Origin: JACMLD01 sp047602295
GTDB lineage: Bacteria; Bacteroidota; Bacteroidia; Chitinophagales; Chitinophagaceae
NCBI GenBank assembly: GCA_047602295.1
Contig: JASGHP010000001.1
Span: forward strand, 1,612,001-1,676,000
Length of the DNA stretch: 64,000 nt
Direction: 5' to 3'
Shown: positions 45,390-53,893 of the stretch, piece after piece
Numbering within the stretch: the first letter of the stretch is position 1
How the letters are laid out: every line of letters starts with the position of its first letter
Position numbers and translations under genes: made by a program
Notes under the pieces: generated by a model
Databases searched by the model: none
The model's input: the letters and a program-made list of their open reading frames with translations, nothing else
What the model was told of the DNA's origin: nothing

Positions 45390-45582
45390 GGTTTAAGGTA
45401 AAGGGCGTAAGGTTTATGGTGTTTTATTAAAAGTCCCTAAGCCTTATACCTTTTGTCCTATTCCTTCCTTATACTTTTAAAAAAAACAAAGGATAAGCTG
45501 AAGAAAGAAAACATAGGTCCTCAGAGTAGAAGGCCTTATATCTTAAACCCTTCGCCTTATCCCTTTCTTAAAATTCAGATTT
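45390..45582. repeat. Word-repeat spacer between ftsA and ftsZ
   Basis: The 193 bp consist largely of near-repeats of TAAGGTTTAAGG and, further on, its reverse complement CCTTATACCTT / CCTTATCCC, giving a loose inverted arrangement. No gene, no clear terminator and no strong -7 box. Confidence 0.55.
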
Positions 45583-47553
45583 ATGATCCACTTTGATTTA
45601 CCAAAGGAGAAATCATCTATTATTAAAGTAATAGGTGTTGGCGGCGGTGGCAGCAATGCAGTAAACCACATGTTCAGTCAAAGTATTGATGGCGTCAATT
45701 TTATTATCTGTAATACAGACGCGCAGGCCATTGCGCAAAGCAGTGTGCCCAATAAAATACAGTTGGGGCCACACCTTACCCAGGGTTTGGGTGCAGGCGC
45801 CAATCCTGAAATTGGCAAACAGGCATGTGAGGAAAGTCTGGAAGAGATTAAGCGCATACTGGAAGTAAATACAAAGATGGCTTTCATTACAGTAGGCATG
45901 GGTGGCGGCACGGGCACAGGCGGCGGCCCCATCATTGCTAAAATCTGTAAAGACCTTAACATACTTACCGTTGGTATTGTTACCACACCTTTTTCTTACG
46001 AAGGAAAGAAAAGGCAATTGCAGGCAGAAGAGGGCATTCGCTCTATGAAGCAGTATGTAGATACTTTGCTGGTAATAAGCAACGACAAACTGCGCCACCA
46101 ATTTGGCAATCTTAAAATGAAGGATGCATTTGCAAAAGCAGACAATGTTCTGGCAACTGCTGCTAAATGTATTACCGATGTAATTAACAGTACCGGCCAG
46201 ATAAATGTAGACTTTGCAGATGTTTGCACCGTAATGAAAAACGGTGGCGTTGCTATTTTGGGCAATGCAACCGCAACCGGTGAAAACAGGGCGCAGCAGG
46301 CAATTGAAGAAGCATTGAACTCTCCGTTGCTGAATGATAATGATATCAGCGGTGCAAAATGGATACTCATCAACATCAATTCTTCAGAAGGTGATCATGA
46401 GTTTACGATGGATGAAGTGGAGATTATACAGAACTATTTGCTAAGCCGTGCCGGTGAAGGAACAGATGTAATACTTGGTTTGGGATATGATCCTTCTCTG
46501 GGAGAAAAATTGGGCATTACTTTAATAGCCACTGGTTTTGAGTACAAAGATCCTTTCACAAAGCCTACACCAAAAAAAGAAGCACCTAAGAAAGAAGAAA
46601 AGATAGTAATGGTGCTGGAAACAAAGAAAGAAGAGCCAACACCAGTAGCAAGCAAACAATTTGCATTGCCGTTGGATGAAAGAGCGGAAGAACCCGAAGC
46701 ACCGGAAGCACCTGTTGCCGCAGTAAAAGAAGCTGCACCGGTAGCAATTGCTGAGGCGCCAACTGCATTAAAAGAAACATTGCAGCCGGTTTTAAAAGAA
46801 GAAACGCCGCCAAATGATTTCAATGGAGGAGGTTTTAGCAAAGGAGACAGTAAAAATACTGTGGACAATCCCGTAGTTTCTGTGGAGAACAAAGAAGCGC
46901 CAACCTATATGGAGTTGGTATATTCGCAACCGTCGGTAGATACGATACCGTTAGCTACCAAGCCCGCCTCTGAAAACAATAACAAACAAACATCAGCAGA
47001 TTTAAATAATTCTCCAGCATCTGCAGTGCGTGGAGGATACTTGGCCAAGCCTTCCAATATTTATGCCGAACCGCGGACGGCAGAGCAAGTCTCTCCTCCC
47101 AATCTCACGACTCCACCTGTGAAACAACCCGTCTTGCAAGAGTTGCCAGTTCAACCGTCGGTTCAAAAAGAAGAAGAACCTTCTTTCGACATGCAATTGG
47201 TAATTAAAGATGAAGTTTCTAAAGCGGCGGATGCGCCTCGGGCTCTACAGACTCAGCATCCAGAAATGTTTTTTGCAGAAGACCCCGCGATGCGGGACGA
47301 AGCAGAGGAACAAAAACTTCGTGCTGCAGAACGAATACAGAAGTTACGTAATCTGTCGTTCAACGTAAATGCAGCCGATACCAACAATGAGTTTGAAACT
47401 GTGCCGGCATACATCCGCCGCAATTTAGAATTGTACAACACGGTAAGCCCTGCAGAAAACTTTTATAGCAGTCTAGAAGTAAAGGCAGACGATAACAATA
47501 ATGGAAAAATCAGCACACTCAATACTTTCCTGGATGGAAAGAAGCTTGATTAA
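45583..47553 (+). CDS. ftsZ: Cell division protein FtsZ with long disordered linker
   Basis: Tubulin-like GTPase that builds the division ring; 656 residues. The GTPase core (about 1-325) shows GVGGGGSNAVNHM, the tubulin signature GGGTGTGGGPIIAKI and TTPFSYEGKKRQLQAEEG. A Glu/Pro/Ala/Lys-rich linker of about 280 residues follows, then a C-terminal conserved peptide region with VPAYIRRNLELYN, the Bacteroidota counterpart of the tail that binds FtsA. Core plus tail are normal; the linker is long, as in other members of the phylum. Last gene of the cluster. Confidence 0.97.
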   Translation: MIHFDLPKEKSSIIKVIGVGGGGSNAVNHMFSQSIDGVNFIICNTDAQAIAQSSVPNKIQLGPHLTQGLGAGANPEIGKQACEESLEEIKRILEVNTKMAFITVGMGGGTGTGGGPIIAKICKDLNILTVGIVTTPFSYEGKKRQLQAEEGIRSMKQYVDTLLVISNDKLRHQFGNLKMKDAFAKADNVLATAAKCITDVINSTGQINVDFADVCTVMKNGGVAILGNATATGENRAQQAIEEALNSPLLNDNDISGAKWILININSSEGDHEFTMDEVEIIQNYLLSRAGEGTDVILGLGYDPSLGEKLGITLIATGFEYKDPFTKPTPKKEAPKKEEKIVMVLETKKEEPTPVASKQFALPLDERAEEPEAPEAPVAAVKEAAPVAIAEAPTALKETLQPVLKEETPPNDFNGGGFSKGDSKNTVDNPVVSVENKEAPTYMELVYSQPSVDTIPLATKPASENNNKQTSADLNNSPASAVRGGYLAKPSNIYAEPRTAEQVSPPNLTTPPVKQPVLQELPVQPSVQKEEEPSFDMQLVIKDEVSKAADAPRALQTQHPEMFFAEDPAMRDEAEEQKLRAAERIQKLRNLSFNVNAADTNNEFETVPAYIRRNLELYNTVSPAENFYSSLEVKADDNNNGKISTLNTFLDGKKLD

Positions 47554-47614
47554 GAGCGTTGTGTTTTATCATAGTTTTTAGTTGTTGTATCCTTTAAAAC
47601 AGGATAAATGTTAG

Positions 47615-47646
47615 CCCTCCCGGTTTTACCCGGGAGGGATTTTTTT
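47615..47646 (+). terminator. Rho-independent terminator of the dcw cluster
   Basis: Stem CCCTCCCGG/CCGGGAGGG with a 6-nt loop followed by a run of T7. It lies about 60 bp past the ftsZ stop and is the only strong terminator seen between mraZ and here. Confidence 0.92.
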
Positions 47647-47799
47647 GACGAGGATTTTGAAGGATTTGCAGGATTAATAGGATTAGAGAAGCTGCCAGTG
47701 GTGAGCTGCGAGCTACTAGCCGTTTGTTTCGATGAACTACGAACTAAGAACTAAAATGAACTGACTTACGACTTAAGACTTACGACTTCTTACCTCCGT

Positions 47800-48192
47800 T
47801 TAGGGCATTTTCGCAGTAGCGGGAGGTGTGGATGTATTTGTTGCTGCAATAATGGTATCGGCTGATATGGCAAAGCCCGTACCTGCCAGTTTTGCCCTAT
47901 TGCCTTTGGCGGTAAAGTTTACGTAATCAACCAGGTCGTCTAACAAACCTGCAGCCACACTGTGCAATATTTTCCGGTTTTCAATTTTAGCTTTTTCACC
48001 GGTTTTGCCTTGCATAAAAGCTTCTTCAAAATTATTAAAGCCGGCTTCTACGTCCTTAATAGACGGTACAGGATTAGGAAAATCAGCATTGCTGCTCATA
48101 AATTTTATCACTGTGCGACCCAGATCTAAAAAGGCAGCATTGCTAAGGCCGCGGTAGTTTTTAAGAGCAATAGCCCTTCTTTTACTTTTCAT
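47800..48192 (-). CDS. Hypothetical protein, short Bacteroidota helical family
   Basis: A 130-residue soluble protein, mainly helical (about 10-105), with LDLGRTVIKFMSSNADFPNP, the stretch SIKDVEAGFNNFEEAFMQGK and NRKILHSVAAGLLDDLVDYV, NRAKLAGTGFAIS. It resembles Bacteroidota proteins in which such a helical part is followed by a fibronectin type III domain; here the product stops just after GTGFAIS, so it may be a short form or a truncated one. Function unknown. It points towards the end of ftsZ and is preceded by the repeat island. Confidence 0.6.
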   Translation of the reverse strand: MKSKRRAIALKNYRGLSNAAFLDLGRTVIKFMSSNADFPNPVPSIKDVEAGFNNFEEAFMQGKTGEKAKIENRKILHSVAAGLLDDLVDYVNFTAKGNRAKLAGTGFAISADTIIAATNTSTPPATAKMP

Positions 48193-48403
48193 ATTTTTTT
48201 ATTTAGTGGACGGAATAGGTTGTAAACTGCTGAACGGAAAATATTATTGCTCGCAACTGCGCAACAGGCTGCAATCCGGTGTATATGCGTATGAAAAAAC
48301 CGGGCACTGTGTATTGTTTGTGGCATGCAGGTTTACAAAAATGCTACGCAACTGCGTATGGTGTTGTGCCGGCGCAGGTTTCATGAAAACAGGAAGCCCC
48401 ATC

Positions 48404-48612
48404 ATGAATTGTGACGGGGGTGTAATGGGCCATGACGCTTGTGTAATGAATCGTGAGCTTCTTGTAATGAATCATTACGGGTATATAATGAACCATGACG
48501 ACCTCCTAATGAATCGTGACGCTTGTATAATGAATTATGATGACCTCTTAATGGATTGCGGCGGGTGTGTAATGAATCATTGAGGCTGCATAATGAGTTG
48601 CTGAAGAGATTG
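48404..48612 (+). repeat. Tandem array of about ten 21-bp units
   Basis: Units starting at 48404, 48425, 48446 and so on, each exactly 21 bp, follow the loose consensus ATGAATnrTGACGnnTGTrTA; about nine full units and one partial can be read, and the 21 bp before 48404 may be another worn unit. The plus-strand frame open from a GTG at 48206 to 48583 runs through the array and translates it as seven-residue repeats of the type VMNHDAC/LMNRDDL. I cannot tell whether that frame is expressed; it has no recognisable domain, and the start lies only 13 bp from the divergent gene. Confidence 0.75.
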
Positions 48613-48625
48613 GTACCTGCAGATG

Positions 48626-48832
48626 CCTCCTACCGTCGGCATGACAAATCGAACGGGGTGCATTCTATTTCAATAGTGTGCAGTGCAATCGAACAAGGGA
48701 TATTTGCAACAGCATTATTAATGCAACAATCATCAGGTGTATTGATTATTCATTTGATAACGCAATCATCGTCACCCCAAACCCAATCACTGTCACCCCA
48801 AATCCAATCACTGTCACCCCGACGGTAGGAGG
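48626..48832. mobile_element. MITE-like element, copy 1
   Basis: A 207-bp stretch bounded by perfect 14-bp inverted repeats, CCTCCTACCGTCGG at 48626-48639 and CCGACGGTAGGAGG at 48819-48832. Inside is a low-complexity sequence with no gene; near the right end GTCACCCC plus 13 bp is repeated in 21-bp tandem units. It closely matches copy 2 over its whole length apart from two extra tandem units. No transposase is encoded. GGACTGGAAGCC follows the right end in both copies. Confidence 0.65.
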
Positions 48833-48874
48833 GGACTGGAAGCCGCGTCAAAAGTAATTCTTTGTTTGCAGATG

Positions 48875-49038
48875 CCTCCTACCGTCGGCATGACAAATCG
48901 AACGGGGTGCATTCTATTTCAATAGTGTGCAGTACAATCAAACAAGGGTTATAGCAATAGCATTAATAATGAAACAATCATCAGTTGTATTGATTATTCA
49001 TTTGATAACGCAATCATTGTCACCCCGACGGTAGGAGG
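48875..49038. mobile_element. MITE-like element, copy 2
   Basis: A 164-bp stretch with the same 14-bp terminal inverted repeats (48875-48888 and 49025-49038), same orientation as copy 1 and 42 bp away from it. It has one GTCACCCC unit where copy 1 has three. The rest differs at only a few positions. The stretch 49039-49152 holds nothing I can identify. Confidence 0.65.
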
Positions 49039-49152
49039 GGACTGGAAGCCTGGAACTAGCGAAATGCAGGGTTGATTATGCGGAATAAAATTTTTGTACT
49101 GTAGAGCAAGCAATTAAAAAGCCCTGGCGTATTGCTGCGATTTTTTTATTAA

Positions 49153-49260
49153 TTGTATTTTAGCAAAAAGATGAGTACAAAATATAAGAGCTTTCTAGTT
49201 AGCACGCACAAGTACGCTAACGCTCTTAGCCTGGCGGCATACTTGCGCTAATGCGGGGTA
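49153..49260 (+). repeat. Direct repeat A flanking the T6SS cargo cassette
   Basis: About 107 bp very similar to 54828-54934 in the same orientation. The first 25 bases (TTGTATTTTAGCAAAAAGAT...) are identical; the rest matches at roughly four of five positions and ends in GCGGGGTA/ACGGGGTA. The second half holds inverted words (GTTAGC..GCTAAC, GCACAAGTACGC..GCATACTTGCGC), so it can fold. The 146 bp between here and the next gene hold nothing recognisable. Confidence 0.7.
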
Positions 49261-49406
49261 GTGATGGTTGTAAATGTCATAACAAATGGATTGGTATATT
49301 TTTATCATTAATTCTCACTTTACGATTTTAAGGACATCCTGATAGATTATTGTATATTGATCCCAGTACTAAATTAAATAATATCAATTGCTATTTTCTT
49401 TTGATT

Positions 49407-49958
49407 TTACTTTTTAATAATTATTGATGGATTGTTGAGACTTTCATTAAGAAGAACAGAGTTGTTAAATGCATTCAATGCAGTTTCCCAATCGTGATAA
49501 ATTGTTTTGTTTCTAATTAATTCTTTTAACTCATAAGGAGTAAACTCCATCTCTTTTGTTGAAAGCAATCCACCATCGTCTAATATTAAAGTATTATTAT
49601 CCTCTGCAAATGTTATAATAGCACAAAAAAACAATAGGATTTTTACCTTGCTTTCAAATATTGACCTCATCGTAACATATAAATAATATTCTTCTTTTAC
49701 AATTGAGTTGTCTAACGAAACTTCCACAATTTCATCATTATAATTTTCCATAAATAATAGGTAAGAATTTCGGCCTTTTTCAATGTAATTAAAGCTAGAA
49801 CTTTCTCTTTTTCCATAATTCTGCTTATCTATATCAACTTTTGGAACAGGGATGATATGAGAAAGTTGCAAAACATTTTTAATATTGTTTTGCAATTGCT
49901 TTATAAACTCAATACCTGAGATTGGTGTTTTGTACTTTAATGATAAATCAAACGACAT
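49407..49958 (-). CDS. Hypothetical protein, candidate immunity protein of the T6SS effector
   Basis: A 183-residue AT-rich gene directly downstream (51 bp) of the PAAR effector on the same strand, the usual place of the cognate immunity gene. The protein has no signal peptide; a hydrophobic stretch at about 109-121 (VKILLFFCAIITFAED) looks like a buried strand or helix rather than a membrane anchor. It ends in a basic tail. I do not recognise the family. A cytosolic immunity protein would fit a toxin acting in the cytosol. The role rests on position only. Confidence 0.55.
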   Translation of the reverse strand: MSFDLSLKYKTPISGIEFIKQLQNNIKNVLQLSHIIPVPKVDIDKQNYGKRESSSFNYIEKGRNSYLLFMENYNDEIVEVSLDNSIVKEEYYLYVTMRSIFESKVKILLFFCAIITFAEDNNTLILDDGGLLSTKEMEFTPYELKELIRNKTIYHDWETALNAFNNSVLLNESLNNPSIIIKK

Positions 49959-50009
49959 TACTTTAACTATATATGGTTATTAAATTATTTTATTAAAAGT
50001 AAAATGAGT

Positions 50010-51179
50010 TTAGGGAAATATATTTTTAACGACACCGCTCTTATCAATAATCACCCATCCATCTTTTGTGTTTACCATAATTTTTGACACGATGCCTTGC
50101 TTTGGTATTTCAGATAATGGGCCATTCTTTGCAAAATCTATAAGTGTTTTACCAGAAACATTTTTCGCATCTACATAAATAGTTGCATCGGAATAGTTTG
50201 CATTTGACAATTGTGTCTCAGATTTACTTGCATGTTTTAACACTCCTGAAGGAGATTCACCAGTATACTGTTTTAAACTCGTAGGTTTACCTTGATAAAC
50301 ACCATCAATGCCCGGCATGTCCCGAATCTTCTGTCCTTCAAATGTGCCACCATATTTTTTTGCTATTTCTGTAGCTTGAATTCTCTCGTGTGCTGCCAAT
50401 TTGTTAGGAACTATTGTACCTTCACCAACCTTCATCCCAGCTTTATATCCTAAAGCTCCACCTGTCACTCCACCACCAACTACCAATCCATCCCTTGCCC
50501 AACTATCTTCGTCAAGCCCCAAAAAATCGGCAAGTTTACTACCACCATAACTACCCACACCCCCACCAATTAACCCTCCACCCAAACGACATACAATTCC
50601 TAATGTAGAAAATCCTGCCCTTGCCAACGCACCCCAACCACCCAATATTCCCAATGCCATCAGTCCATAATCAACCCAGGCCGGAACTTCGGGGCTTATC
50701 TCTAAATAGGTGGTCTTTTTGCCGCCTATCCAGACAGTGGCAGCGCCATAGCCTATTTTTGCGCCACAGGTGGTTTTATCTCCCTTTCTTGCAGCAGGAA
50801 ATTTACCAATAAATACATTACTGCTCCCCTGTGCTATTTGCGAAGTAGGATGTGGATTGCCTATGGGCGGCCCATTGCACGAAACAGGTGAAGTAACTAC
50901 TGCTGCTTCCATATTTTCAACATATACTGTTGGCACGCCTTTGGCAATCGGCCCACAATCCGATCCTGGAATATGTTTGCCTACCAATTGGCCAACAGAA
51001 CCACCAATTGACATACCTGTACATATAGCCGCACCAATTACCAAAGCTGCACCACCAGTACCCACTACCGCAACTGCAAAAGCTGCCCCAACCAACACAC
51101 CCACTAACACACCAATCATTGCATTGCTGTGCTTTACCTGGTCACCCACCCGTGCTGCTTCTACTGCTTCATCCGCCAT
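50010..51179 (-). CDS. T6SS prePAAR/PAAR transmembrane effector with C-terminal toxin-like domain
   Basis: Specialised effector that tips the T6SS spike and carries its toxin. Starting at the ATG at 51179 (389 residues; GGAAAG stands just upstream), residues 8-17 read AARVGDQVKH, an exact match to the prePAAR motif AARxxDxxxH. A Gly/Ala-rich membrane region follows (about 21-60), then the PAAR domain (about 66-160; HIPGSDCGPIAKG, ARKGDKTTCGAKIGYGAATV), another glycine-rich hydrophobic stretch (about 168-225) and a soluble C-terminal domain (about 260-389) with DMPGIDGVYQGKPTSLKQY and VSKIMVNTKDGWVIID. The D-G..S-L-K spacing recalls PD-(D/E)xK nucleases of polymorphic toxins; that is weak. It overlaps the chaperone gene by 11 bp. 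An ATG at 51206 is possible but gives a longer overlap. Confidence 0.85.
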   Translation of the reverse strand: MADEAVEAARVGDQVKHSNAMIGVLVGVLVGAAFAVAVVGTGGAALVIGAAICTGMSIGGSVGQLVGKHIPGSDCGPIAKGVPTVYVENMEAAVVTSPVSCNGPPIGNPHPTSQIAQGSSNVFIGKFPAARKGDKTTCGAKIGYGAATVWIGGKKTTYLEISPEVPAWVDYGLMALGILGGWGALARAGFSTLGIVCRLGGGLIGGGVGSYGGSKLADFLGLDEDSWARDGLVVGGGVTGGALGYKAGMKVGEGTIVPNKLAAHERIQATEIAKKYGGTFEGQKIRDMPGIDGVYQGKPTSLKQYTGESPSGVLKHASKSETQLSNANYSDATIYVDAKNVSGKTLIDFAKNGPLSEIPKQGIVSKIMVNTKDGWVIIDKSGVVKNIFP

Positions 51180-51633
51180 ATCTTTCCAATTTAAATGAGT
51201 TGGCAATAGTTTTAAAGGTCTTCTCCAATTCGGGTTTATGCAAAGCCTCCATCATGCTCATAGTAATGCTATATCCTTTGTTTACCTCTGAAGCAATGCC
51301 CGTATTGCGCTTGTACACACACAAAGCCTGGTAATGGTGCATCAGTCCTGTTTCTGCTTTCCAGGTATGTTCCAACAACCAGCCTTTTGTTGCTCCTTCA
51401 AGCATTGGTATTTCTTTTTCCTGCAACAATGAGAATCCGGGAAGTTCTATAGGAAATCTGCTCAGCGCCATATCCTTGTAAGATTTAGCATCCTTTTTCT
51501 TGTCAAGCATTTCGGCATTCACTACAAGGCTTATTCCCGGCTTCCCTGGTTCATCAGAAGAGAGTATATGTAACGTTTGTTCAAACCATCCATCGGGTAT
51601 CCAAAGGCTGGCATCGTTCATCCTATATTTCAT
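51169..51633 (-). CDS. EagR-type DUF1795 (DcrB-like) T6SS effector chaperone
   Basis: A 154-residue soluble protein of the DcrB/DUF1795 fold: MNDASLWIPDGWFEQTLHIL, GKPGISLVVNAEML, FPIELPGFSLLQEKEI, and a C-terminal helix ELEKTFKTIANSFKLER. In T6SS loci this family provides Eag chaperones, which shield the transmembrane segments of prePAAR effectors before loading on VgrG. Here it lies 10 bp after vgrG and overlaps the prePAAR effector by 11 bp, the exact expected position. The role follows from family plus context. Confidence 0.85.
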   Translation of the reverse strand: MKYRMNDASLWIPDGWFEQTLHILSSDEPGKPGISLVVNAEMLDKKKDAKSYKDMALSRFPIELPGFSLLQEKEIPMLEGATKGWLLEHTWKAETGLMHHYQALCVYKRNTGIASEVNKGYSITMSMMEALHKPELEKTFKTIANSFKLERYGG

Positions 51634-51643
51634 TTGTTTATGT

Positions 51644-53893
51644 TTAGCAGTTTATCCTTACATTCTTTCCTTTCACTGTTGTATCTCCTTTAGTGGCATT
51701 TACTTCAACAACGTCCCCGTTTAAACTTGCTGACATTTTACCTTTGGCGGTTAAAACTTGAGCAGCTTCTACTGTAACTCCGGCGGCAGTGCTTTTTAAA
51801 ATTGTATTACCCTGGCTTTGCGCATCGATATTTCCTCCTGCCTCTGTTGCGTCAATCTTTATTGCAAGCCCTTTTATGGTAATATTCTTTCCATCTATTA
51901 CAATACTGCCTCCATCTGTTCCTACCTTCAAGGTTATTTTTTGTCCTGCTCCAATAGTGATGGCATTTTCTCCATCCAGCGTTATGTGCTGTAATTTGCT
52001 TTTATCTACCATGCTCATTGCACCCCCATCATCCAACCTCACTGTATGCCCACTCTTACTCGTCAAACTCTTTACATTATTGCCACCACCACCGCCGCTG
52101 CCATGATGCCCATGAAACACACTACCGGTAATGAATGGACGATCGGGATTGTTTAGTTCAAAATCTATCATTACCTGGTCGCCTACCTCGGGTATGGTAA
52201 CAAGTCCGCGGTTTTTGGCCACATGTTCGCCACCACCGCCGGCATCGGGGGTAAGGGCCCGTATCCAATCTGTGGTTTGTTCGTCTTTTTGTTTCCAGCC
52301 AAGAAATTTTACTCTTACACGACCCTGGTTTTGCGGGTCTTTGTTGTCTATTACCTGTGCCAGCAACGGGTGCGTCTGCGGATTGGTAAACGCTATAGGC
52401 GGAGGAAAGGAGGCCGAAGAAAGAATGGCTTCAAATTCATTTTCATACTTGCCAGCGGCACTGTAGTGATGCTGTATAGAAATAATGCGAATGGGACTAT
52501 GTGAGGCCGACTGGCCTTGGCGCTTAAATTCTAAACTTGCCAAGGCACCTACATGTAGCCCGTACTCTGTAGAGCTGCCTTTAATGGTATAGAGACTGGC
52601 TGCCACTCCTGCAGAACGGGCCTTGCTCATGGTTTCCAGCAGGCCTTTGTCTGCTGCCATGGTAGACGGTCCGGCTTGCGCTACTGCTGTAAACAAAGAA
52701 TTGGATTTTTCAAACGCTCTTTTAGCATAAGAACCTACTCCTTCAGTATTTTCATTGGTAGCCTCATCCATTGGTTTGTTGTTGGTGGCATCATAATCAA
52801 AAATGCCGCTCTGCACTGCTGCCACCTTCACACCCATGGCTATTTTATAACAGTTTTGTCCGTACACCAGTTTAAAAGATTCGCCTTTGGTAGGCTTGCC
52901 AAAGATTAGCCCTTCTTCAGTGTAGTAAAGCCATTGGCCGGTTTCTGCAGCCAGGCGTTTCAGGAAATCCCAATGGCTTTCATCAAAGCAGCATACATAG
53001 TTAATAGGAATCGTAAAAAAAGGGTCTGCCTTTACTTCGCCCTTTACATTGCTCATGGGGGTGCAAATGTCTTCTGCTATTTCCTTCAGACTTTTCTTAT
53101 AAAAACTCTGGTAATGCGGTGCACCTTCCAATACCATGGTGGCGCTATAGCAGGTAAGTGCAATGATGCCTTCTGCCATTGCCTCTTCTTCCATATCTAT
53201 AGAGGCAATTATAAATTTGCCTTTGAGGTTTCTGCCATCGGGGTTGTTTTTATTCATCAATATCAGTTCTACTACCTGTCCCAACAGCGATTGCGTTTCC
53301 TGCTCCAGCAACATATCTCCATGTTTCTGTAATAAATCATGATGAAAGCGCAGCACCAGTTTATTGTGCTCGCCAATTTTTTGGGTTATCTCTGCAGATA
53401 GTATAGGGCTGATGATTTTGCCATTAATATTTACTTCAGCAGTAACTTTTACGGGCACTATTGTGGCCGTAGCCTTATCAAGACTGTCTTTAAGCTCTTT
53501 CCCCATTTTTATAACCTGCAAAGCCTGTTGCACTTTGGTCATGTTTTCTTTTGCTTTGCCAGTTACTATGCCCAAAATACTGCCGGCAACATCTGCAGCG
53601 CCATTAATTGCCGGATCTTTTTTTAAAACGGATAGTTGCGCTATAGCCTCCAAACCCTTTTTAACTTTATTTATGTTTTCCTTAGCTCTGCCTGTTGCTA
53701 TTTCCGAAGCACTATCAGTAAATTTTATAGTATCACTCAATTCGGTAGGGGGCACATTAGAAGATTTTTTCTGGGCATTATTTGCAGTATCTGCAGCAGC
53801 GGCATTGTCTGCTGCCTGTTTTTTTTCGGCAGCGGCTTTTGCATTTGCGGCCATCTCGGCCTCCATAGAAGGAGATATGAATGACATAGGCAA
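51644..53893 (-). CDS. Type VI secretion system spike protein VgrG (TssI)
   Basis: Spike protein of 749 residues. A gp27-like region (about 160-480; VNINGKIISPILSAEITQKI, CCFDESHWDFLKRLAAETG), an OB-fold gp5-like domain (about 495-580; RVRVKFLGWKQ, IPEVGDQVMIDFELNNPDRP, GSVFHG) and a C-terminal beta-helix needle of repeating short strands (about 600-749) ending in Cys. Before the gp27 part lies an unusual 150-residue N-terminal extension: an Ala/Lys-rich coiled stretch, then two copies of a motif TGRAKENINKVKKGL / TGKAKENMTKVQQAL about 45 residues apart. Encoded between hcp and the chaperone-effector pair on one strand. Confidence 0.93.
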   Translation of the reverse strand: MPMSFISPSMEAEMAANAKAAAEKKQAADNAAAADTANNAQKKSSNVPPTELSDTIKFTDSASEIATGRAKENINKVKKGLEAIAQLSVLKKDPAINGAADVAGSILGIVTGKAKENMTKVQQALQVIKMGKELKDSLDKATATIVPVKVTAEVNINGKIISPILSAEITQKIGEHNKLVLRFHHDLLQKHGDMLLEQETQSLLGQVVELILMNKNNPDGRNLKGKFIIASIDMEEEAMAEGIIALTCYSATMVLEGAPHYQSFYKKSLKEIAEDICTPMSNVKGEVKADPFFTIPINYVCCFDESHWDFLKRLAAETGQWLYYTEEGLIFGKPTKGESFKLVYGQNCYKIAMGVKVAAVQSGIFDYDATNNKPMDEATNENTEGVGSYAKRAFEKSNSLFTAVAQAGPSTMAADKGLLETMSKARSAGVAASLYTIKGSSTEYGLHVGALASLEFKRQGQSASHSPIRIISIQHHYSAAGKYENEFEAILSSASFPPPIAFTNPQTHPLLAQVIDNKDPQNQGRVRVKFLGWKQKDEQTTDWIRALTPDAGGGGEHVAKNRGLVTIPEVGDQVMIDFELNNPDRPFITGSVFHGHHGSGGGGGNNVKSLTSKSGHTVRLDDGGAMSMVDKSKLQHITLDGENAITIGAGQKITLKVGTDGGSIVIDGKNITIKGLAIKIDATEAGGNIDAQSQGNTILKSTAAGVTVEAAQVLTAKGKMSASLNGDVVEVNATKGDTTVKGKNVRINC

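Noticed and set aside
48404..49038. Possible CRISPR array (regular 21-bp periodicity and repeats)
   Set aside because: The units are contiguous and degenerate, with no unique spacers between identical repeats, and no cas genes are near. It is a tandem array plus two inverted-repeat elements.
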